From Zongyangia hominis (GTDB lineage Bacteria > Bacillota > Clostridia > Oscillospirales > Ruminococcaceae), in NCBI RefSeq assembly GCF_014385095.1, contig NZ_JACRTC010000003.1:186001-250000 (forward strand): 64,000 nucleotides of DNA, read 5' to 3'. Shown here in pieces: positions 59,203-64,000 of this stretch. The first letter of the stretch is position 1. Every line of letters begins with the position of its first letter. Both the position numbers and the translations under genes were made by a program. The notes beneath the pieces were generated by a model, which worked only from the letters and a program-made list of their open reading frames with translations, was not told where the DNA came from and searched no databases.

Positions 59203-59841
59203 GTGGCAAGCTTTAAAAACGAGGATGGCGCCAAGATCGTCTATGACATGATCAAAGCCATCCAGGACAACAAACAGTACTTAAGCGACATCGACGGCCT
59301 CATCGGCGACGGCGACCACGGCATCAACATGAACAAGGGCTTCACCATGTGCAAAGAGGCCCTGGATGCGGAGCCGGGCAACCTGTCCATGAGCCTCAAG
59401 ACCCTCTCCAACGTGCTCATGGAGGACATTGGCGGCTCCATGGGCCCGCTCTACGGCTGCATCTTCCGGGCCATGTTCCGGGCCAGCAAGGGCAAAGAGG
59501 ACATCGACAAGGACGTCTTCAAAGAGATGATCACCAAATCCGAGGAGGCCATCCGCAACATCGGCGGGGCCGAGGTGGGCGACAAAACCCTCCTCGACAC
59601 CATCGCGCCGGCGGCGGCGGCCTACTGTGCGGCGGTGGACGCCGGCGACGACTTTGCCGCGGCCCTCACCAAGATGAAAGCGGCCGCCGAGGCGGGCCGC
59701 GATTCCACCAAGGACCTGGTGGCCAAGAAGGGCCGGGCCAGCCGTCTGGGCGAGCGTTCCCGGGGCGTGCTGGACGCGGGAGCCACTTCCTGCTGCCTGC
59801 TCATCTGCACCATGGCCGATTCCATCATTTCCCTGTTATAA
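59203..59841 (+). CDS. dhaL: Dihydroxyacetone kinase family, DhaL-like nucleotide-binding subunit
   Basis: 212 residues. LIGDGDHGINMNKGF binds the magnesium ions and nucleotide, and DIGGSMGPLYG and GASRLGERSRGVLDAGATS-like segments complete the DhaL fold. It transfers the phosphate to the ketose held by DhaK. GTG 59203 follows AGGAGGAA. The gene sits 93 bases after dhaK, separated by a hairpin, and 15 bases before the RpiB-like gene. Confidence 0.92.
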   Translation: MASFKNEDGAKIVYDMIKAIQDNKQYLSDIDGLIGDGDHGINMNKGFTMCKEALDAEPGNLSMSLKTLSNVLMEDIGGSMGPLYGCIFRAMFRASKGKEDIDKDVFKEMITKSEEAIRNIGGAEVGDKTLLDTIAPAAAAYCAAVDAGDDFAAALTKMKAAAEAGRDSTKDLVAKKGRASRLGERSRGVLDAGATSCCLLICTMADSIISLL

Positions 59842-59856
59842 GAGGAGGTAAGTTCC

Positions 59857-60312
59857 ATGAGATTAGTCATTGACTGCGACGACGCGGCGGAAAGCCTGAA
59901 ACAGGCATTATATGAGCATGCCAAGGCGCTGGGCTACGAGATCGACGACCTGGCCTATCAGAAATCCCACGACTGCGATTATCCCGACGTAGCCTTCAAC
60001 CTGGCCCGCAAGGTAGCGGCCGGAGAGTATGACCGGGGCATCCTGGTCTGCGGCACCGGACTGGGCGTCGCCATGTGCGCCAACAAGGTGCAGGGCGCCT
60101 ATGCGGGCACCTGCCACGACGTCTTCTCCGCCGAGCGGCTCAAAAAGAGCAATGACGCCAACATCATCACCATGGGCGAGCGGGTGGTCGGCGTCGAGCA
60201 CGCCAAAAAGATTCTGGAAGCGTTCCTGGACGCCAAAGAGTTCCAGACAAAGAGCCAGCGCAAGGTCGACCGGATGCGCGCGCTGGAAGCGGAGAGCTTC
60301 CGCAAGAAATAA
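59857..60312 (+). CDS. rpiB: RpiB/LacAB-family sugar-phosphate isomerase
   Basis: 151 residues. CDDAAESLK near the start, DYPDVAFNLARKVAAGEYDRGILVCGTG with the catalytic cysteine, and GLGVAMCANKVQGAYAG match RpiB, which isomerises ribose 5-phosphate, and related enzymes for allose, galactose or tetrulose phosphates. Directly behind DhaK and DhaL it would accept a tetrulose or pentulose phosphate made by them, as in bacterial erythrulose pathways where DhaK-like kinases and RpiB-like isomerases lead to erythrose 4-phosphate. AGAGGAGG lies before ATG 59857. A terminator follows. Confidence 0.92.
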   Translation: MRLVIDCDDAAESLKQALYEHAKALGYEIDDLAYQKSHDCDYPDVAFNLARKVAAGEYDRGILVCGTGLGVAMCANKVQGAYAGTCHDVFSAERLKKSNDANIITMGERVVGVEHAKKILEAFLDAKEFQTKSQRKVDRMRALEAESFRKK

Positions 60313-60390
60313 TCGCGGCGGATGGCGGCCCCGTGCACCAGTTTTCTACCCTGGGTGCGGATGCCCTGCCATGGCTTTTTAAGAGATCAG

Positions 60391-60426
60391 CAATGTCCGG
60401 CGGCAACTGCGCCGCCGGACATTTTT
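60391..60426 (+). terminator. Intrinsic terminator after rpiB
   Basis: AATGTCCGGCGGC and GCCGCCGGACATT around a six-base loop, then TTTT. Confidence 0.92.
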
Positions 60427-60491
60427 ATGCTCCCGCCCACCCGAAGTCCGTCGTCAGGGCAGGATGCGCGCGGGAAAAAGGAGGGAAGCAA

Positions 60492-61061
60492 ATGGAAGGT
60501 TATGCTTGGATCAATGAAAGCAGCGCCAAATGGAGCGGTAAAGATGTGAGCGTCACGGCGCCGGATAAAACGGACCTTTTCGCGCCGCTGGACGGGAGCG
60601 ACGTCGTCCATAGCGCGCCGGTCTATTACCGGGAGGTGACGGGGGACTGCGTCATCCGGGTCAAGGCGGCCATGAAGCCTCACAACAAATACGACGGCGC
60701 GGGTATCATCCTCTATGACGATGAGCGCCACTGGGTTAAGGGCTGCTCGGAGGTGGTGGACAACGGCCGGTCCGCCGCCATCAGTGTGGTGACAAACGGC
60801 GTGTCCGACGACGCTATCGGCCCCTATGTGGACCGGGAATCCATCTGGCTCCAGGTGGCCCGGAAGGGGGAGGACTTCGCCGTCCACTTCTCCCTGGATG
60901 GGGAGACCTTCGACCTGATTCGCTTTTGCCATGTGCCCATGGGCCGGACTGTGAAAGCGGGCCTGGTGGCCCAGGCCCCTCTGGGCGAGGGCGGGCCCCG
61001 GGACTTCTCCCAAATTTCCATTGAGGAGCGCACCCTGGACGACCTCCGCGCAGGGAAATAG
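60492..61061 (+). CDS. DUF1349-like beta-sandwich protein
   Basis: 189 residues without signal peptide. GSDVVHSAPVYYREVTGDCVIRVKAAMK, YDGAGIILYDDERHWVKGC and IWLQVARKGEDFAVHFSLDGETFDLIRF match the concanavalin-like DUF1349 domain, found alone or joined to glycosidases. A carbohydrate-linked role is plausible but unproven. AAGGAGGG lies eight bases before ATG 60492. It has its own terminator and may be under separate control. Confidence 0.8.
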   Translation: MEGYAWINESSAKWSGKDVSVTAPDKTDLFAPLDGSDVVHSAPVYYREVTGDCVIRVKAAMKPHNKYDGAGIILYDDERHWVKGCSEVVDNGRSAAISVVTNGVSDDAIGPYVDRESIWLQVARKGEDFAVHFSLDGETFDLIRFCHVPMGRTVKAGLVAQAPLGEGGPRDFSQISIEERTLDDLRAGK

Positions 61062-61121
61062 GGGAGGTGCTTGGTGTCGGGCCCGATGCGCCCGACGAGG
61101 GGACCCCATTCATAACGAAAG

Positions 61122-61163
61122 AAACCGCCCCCAGCCGCAAAAACACGGCTGGGGGCGGTTTTT
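61122..61163 (+). terminator. Intrinsic terminator after the DUF1349 gene
   Basis: AAACCGCCCCCAGCCG and CGGCTGGGGGCGGTTT pair perfectly, followed by T. Confidence 0.93.
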
Positions 61164-61182
61164 GCACCCTAGGGGAAGCCCC

Positions 61183-61386
61183 CTAGGGCTTGTCGGTGCG
61201 GCCCAGGATGTAATCGGTGCTGACGCCGTAGTAGTCGGCCAGTTTGATGACGGCCCAGGTGGGAATTTCCCGTTCTCCCTTTTCATAGCGCCGGTACACT
61301 TCACGATGACAATGGAGAATGTCGGCAATCTCCTGTTGGGTCTTGTCGTGATCGACGCGGAGATCCCCTAAACGCTGAAAGTACAT
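61183..61386 (-). CDS. Small Xre-family helix-turn-helix regulator, copy A
   Basis: 67 residues that are almost entirely a lambda-repressor-like DNA-binding domain: DHDKTQQEIADILHCHREVY, then RRYEKGEREIPTWAVIKLAD and YYGVSTDYILGR. GGGAGG on the minus strand precedes ATG 61386 by seven bases. It is nearly identical to the gene at 61403, with most of the nucleotide sequence unchanged over about 185 bases, a recent tandem duplication with an offset of 229 bases. Single-domain Xre proteins often regulate themselves and neighbours. Confidence 0.88.
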   Translation of the reverse strand: MYFQRLGDLRVDHDKTQQEIADILHCHREVYRRYEKGEREIPTWAVIKLADYYGVSTDYILGRTDKP

Positions 61387-61402
61387 AGTATACCTCCCGA
61401 AA

Positions 61403-61615
61403 TCAGCGGCAATCTGGTATATCGGTGCGGCCCAGGATGTAATCGGTGCTGACGCCGTAGTAGTCGGCCAGCTTGATGACGGCCCAGGTGGGAATTTCCC
61501 GTTCTCCCTTTTCATAGCGCCGGTACACTTCACGATGACAATGGAGAATGTCGGCAATCTCCTGTTGGGTCTTGTCGTGATCATTGCGCAAATCTTCTAA
61601 ACGCTGAAAAAACAT
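61403..61615 (-). CDS. Small Xre-family helix-turn-helix regulator, copy B
   Basis: 70 residues, differing from copy A only in the first ten residues, a few scattered positions and the last residues (GRTDIPDCR). GAGGGGTG precedes ATG 61615 on the minus strand. It lies upstream of copy A in the same operon, with 16 bases between them. An inverted repeat at 61672-61691 in the upstream region could be its operator. Keeping two intact copies suggests recent duplication or a dosage need. Confidence 0.88.
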   Translation of the reverse strand: MFFQRLEDLRNDHDKTQQEIADILHCHREVYRRYEKGEREIPTWAVIKLADYYGVSTDYILGRTDIPDCR

Positions 61616-61989
61616 AACATCACCCCTCTTGCTCATGCTACTATTTTGTGGCATTGTGAGAATAATATGATACCAAAAGTTATCTTTTGGTGGTGATGAG
61701 ACGAAAAGAGAGACGCAGCTTTCGCAGGAAATCCATGTGCTTCGCATACAGGCGGGCCTATTGGCGGCGCATGGCGGGCCACGGGACAAAGGGTGGCCTC
61801 TAGGAGAGGCTTGTCCGCATCGAAAGCTATTTGAGCCGTATGGAAAGGCTTTTAAAAGAAGATTAATTTATTTGCGCTCGTCCACATATATATCAAGAGG
61901 GGCGGAGCGCGCAGCGCGGATGCCCTGCGCATTGGCTATTATAGCGAAGCTATAATAGAACAACATGGATGAGATGCAGGTGATCGAGT
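61616..61989. other. Control region between Xre regulators and the peptidase gene
   Basis: 374 bases with no supported gene. Two inverted repeats stand out: ACCAAAAG and CTTTTGGT around TTAT (61672-61691), and CTATTATAGC with GCTATAATAG around GAA (61936-61958). The second includes TATAAT and lies 30 bases before the peptidase start, so it may combine a promoter with an operator or hairpin. Confidence 0.5.
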
Positions 61990-63081
61990 TTGAAAAAATG
62001 GGTGGAAATGGGGCTGACCCTTTCGGCGGCCGCCTTGGTGATCGTCTCCTTCCTGACGCTGGACGCGAAGCTCACCCCCGAGCTGCTCCCCCAGGCGCAG
62101 CCGGTGGAGAAGGGCGGCTATATCAAATGGGCGGAGTTCGACGTGCCGGACTCCGCCATGAAAAAGGCCATGAAGCTGGACATCGAAAGCTGTGAGGAGC
62201 CGCTGCACCTGGACTGGCTGGAAATGCTCGGCTATCTGGGGGCCAAGTACGGCGGGGAGTGGAAGCGCTACAAGGCCAAGGACATGGACGCGCTGGTACA
62301 GCGGCTGCGGGGCGGGGAATCCATGTCGGCCCTCACCGCCGACATGAAGTACTATGATTATTACCATGAGGTCTACCAGACGGTATTGGGTGAATTTGTG
62401 GGATATTACGACATGGAGCGGGAAAGCGACGTGCTGCCCGGGGAAACTTTTGTGGAGACCCAGTACGGGCTCAAGGTCTTTTCCCCCATCGCGTCGGGCT
62501 ACTCTTACAGCCACTACGACGACTTCGGCACCTCCCGATCCTACGGCTACTCCCGGCCCCATCTGGGCAACGACTTGGTGGGTTCCATCGGCACCCCCAT
62601 CGTGGCGGTGGAGGGGGGCACCATCGAACACATGGGCTGGAATCAATACGGGGGCTGGCGCATCGGCATCCTCAGCTTTGACAAGAAGCGGTACTACTAT
62701 TACGCTCATCTGCGCCAAAAGCACCCCTACCACCTGGGGTTGGAGGAGGGGATGGCCGTCAATGCCGGGGACGTCATCGGCTACCTGGGGATGACGGGCT
62801 ACTCCACCAAGGAGGGGGCCAACAATATGACGGTTCCCCATCTACACCTGGGGATGCAGCTGATCTTCGACGACTCCCAGATTGAGGGCAATGGGGAAAT
62901 CTGGATTGACATGTACGACATCGTCAGCTTCCTCTCCCAGAAGAAGTCCAAAACGGTCAAGGACGAGGCCACCAAAGACTATAACCGGATCTACCAAATC
63001 TACGACCCGGATTATCAGGACTATATCACCGCCGAAGAGGGCGGCGCCTCCCCGCCGGGGGAAAGCGAAGCGCACTCGTAA
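61990..63081 (+). CDS. M23-family metallopeptidase (LytM-type)
   Basis: 363 residues from TTG 61990; no ATG in this frame precedes the conserved start. A hydrophobic N-terminus (about 5-24) acts as a signal or anchor. A helical middle region is followed by the LytM domain with the zinc ligands in SRPHLGNDLVG and VPHLHLGM and the glycine-rich ANSGTV-like AVEGGTIEHMGWNQYGGW. M23 enzymes cut peptidoglycan cross-links, or serve as activators when degenerate; here the zinc residues are intact. Its position opposite a polysaccharide deacetylase points to cell wall work. A two-way terminator follows. Confidence 0.85.
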   Translation: MKKWVEMGLTLSAAALVIVSFLTLDAKLTPELLPQAQPVEKGGYIKWAEFDVPDSAMKKAMKLDIESCEEPLHLDWLEMLGYLGAKYGGEWKRYKAKDMDALVQRLRGGESMSALTADMKYYDYYHEVYQTVLGEFVGYYDMERESDVLPGETFVETQYGLKVFSPIASGYSYSHYDDFGTSRSYGYSRPHLGNDLVGSIGTPIVAVEGGTIEHMGWNQYGGWRIGILSFDKKRYYYYAHLRQKHPYHLGLEEGMAVNAGDVIGYLGMTGYSTKEGANNMTVPHLHLGMQLIFDDSQIEGNGEIWIDMYDIVSFLSQKKSKTVKDEATKDYNRIYQIYDPDYQDYITAEEGGASPPGESEAHS

Positions 63082-63082
63082 A

Positions 63083-63122
63083 ACAAGAGCCGCCGGACAG
63101 CGCTGTCCGGCGGCTCTTGTTA
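63083..63122. terminator. Two-way terminator between peptidase and deacetylase genes
   Basis: ACAAGAGCCGCCGGACAG and its perfect 18-bp complement around CG, with T-rich ends on the plus strand; it overlaps the deacetylase stop codon. Confidence 0.85.
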
Positions 63123-64000
63123 TTTTCCCGCGTCCTTTTTGCGGTACTTCATGATTTTTTCAAAGAAGTCCTTGGTGTTCAGATTGTGGACGCGGTTATT
63201 TCGTTTGAGATGGAATAGGCACTGAGGGTCCTGGGTGATATAGTTGAGCCCCGATTCGGAGGAAAAGGTGCCGAGAAAGCCCATATCCTTGAGCACCTCT
63301 TCGGCCTCCTTGCAGTAGTAGCCGAAGGGGTAGGCGAAGAAGGTGTCGTCCTTGTTCATCTCCTTCATCATCTGGTCGGATAGCTTCTGCACATCCTCCC
63401 GGAACATCTTTTTGTATTCCTCTGCGTTTTCTCCCCAGTTTTTCTTGCACCCCTTGCGCCCCTTGTCGGTGGTGTGCAGGTTGTAGGTGTGGTTTTGAAT
63501 GTCGATGGTGCCCATATGTTCCATGGAGCTCAGCTGATCCCAGTTGAGGTGGGAATAGTTGATGTGTAGATCCCCCCGCTCGCTGTAAAGGTCGGTGTAT
63601 TTGCCGATGATGGAGATCACCGCCTTCATCCCGTACTTTTGGAGCAAGGGATAGGCGTAGACGTAATTGGAGTAATACCCGTCGTCAAAGGTGATCATGA
63701 TGGGCTTTTCCGGCAGGGGGACGCCGTGATAGACATAATTGACCAGGTCGTCGGTCTTGATGGTGGTGTAGCCATTTTCCCGGATATACTGCAAATCCTT
63801 TTCAAATTCGTCGGGGGTGATGGTGTAAGCGCCCAGCTGTTTGCCATGCTTGAGGATGTGGTGGTACATGAGGATGGGCACTTCCACGGCCTGCTCTGAC
63901 TTTTCCTCCGTTTTTTCTCCCAGCGCCGTTTCCGGCTGGGACGGCTCCGCCGCACTGACGGCGGGGCCAGACCGGTTGGCGGCCAGGACGCCTAAGGAGG
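63120..64000 (-). CDS. Polysaccharide deacetylase (NodB domain), 5' end outside the window
   Basis: At least 293 codons; the frame stays open to the window edge and the part before residue 255 from the end reads like the tail of a signal peptide plus a Glu/Lys/Ser-rich linker (VLAANRSGPAVSAAEP), so GTG 63887 is not the true start. The NodB domain shows VPILMYHH, the catalytic MITFDDGYYSNYVY and the NHTYNLH histidines, with a TFFAYPFGYYC segment further on. Members remove acetyl groups from peptidoglycan or other glycans at the cell surface. The call is firm; the substrate is not known. Confidence 0.85.
   Translation of the reverse strand, partial: SLGVLAANRSGPAVSAAEPSQPETALGEKTEEKSEQAVEVPILMYHHILKHGKQLGAYTITPDEFEKDLQYIRENGYTTIKTDDLVNYVYHGVPLPEKPIMITFDDGYYSNYVYAYPLLQKYGMKAVISIIGKYTDLYSERGDLHINYSHLNWDQLSSMEHMGTIDIQNHTYNLHTTDKGRKGCKKNWGENAEEYKKMFREDVQKLSDQMMKEMNKDDTFFAYPFGYYCKEAEEVLKDMGFLGTFSSESGLNYITQDPQCLFHLKRNNRVHNLNTKDFFEKIMKYRKKDAGK

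Overview
The window looks like a chromosomal segment of a GC-rich, spore-forming, low-oxygen Clostridia member, most likely Oscillospiraceae/Ruminococcaceae-like. The evidence is a Firmicutes-type nusA/infB operon (rimP-nusA-rnpM-ylxQ-infB-rbfA-nrnA-truB-ribF-rpsO-pnp), the sporulation regulator SpoVT, MecA, an aldo/keto reductase with a ferredoxin-like tail, Rnf-type membrane proteins, strong AGGAGG ribosome binding sites and many intrinsic terminators. No rRNA, tRNA, CRISPR array, insertion sequence or phage gene was recognised.

Layout. 1-3600: end of an AEC-family permease, a structured gap, an aldo/keto reductase, rpe, and a MecA-like adaptor convergent with rpe. 3780-8513: a four-gene Rnf-like operon (C-D-E-A, without G or B) plus a secreted glycosyl-hydrolase-like protein. 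8688-13847: sugar operon 1 (LacI regulator, two-subunit transketolase, FGGY kinase, RbsD). 14084-26148: SpoVT, then the translation/RNA operon. 26313-29753: a small membrane protein, proBA and an anchored protein of unknown function. 29757-44934: sugar locus 2, with three tandem paralogous sugar-binding lipoproteins (each with its own promoter and terminator), one ABC ATPase and one permease, a divergent ROK kinase plus SIS isomerase, a second two-subunit transketolase, a FucI-like isomerase and a PfkB kinase. 45103-50342: LacI regulator, malQ and glgP (glycogen/maltodextrin use). 50415-53230: a leucine-rich-repeat protein and a polymerase-like membrane protein. 53239-60426: sugar locus 3 (ROK repressor, zinc-ribbon membrane protein, 91-bp tandem repeats, a second FucI-like isomerase, dhaK-dhaL, RpiB). 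60492-64000: a DUF1349 protein, two duplicated Xre regulators, an M23 peptidase and a truncated polysaccharide deacetylase.

How it fits together. Much of the accessory content serves uptake of unusual sugars and their entry into the pentose phosphate pathway by two-subunit transketolases. Loci 2 and 3 appear co-regulated: a 10-bp half-site, CAACTTGTCC, lies in the pfkB promoter and forms a long inverted repeat downstream of the dhaK promoter. A second 16-bp motif recurs upstream of all three binding-protein genes and of the ROK kinase promoter.

The most unusual item is the Rnf-like operon. RnfA and RnfE lack all four cysteines that hold the intramembrane iron-sulfur cluster, RnfC lacks its nucleotide/flavin-binding motif, and rnfG and rnfB are absent, yet RnfD keeps its flavinylation-type threonine. 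This looks like a repurposed Rnf complex of unknown function. All functional calls come from reading the sequence; no database search was run.
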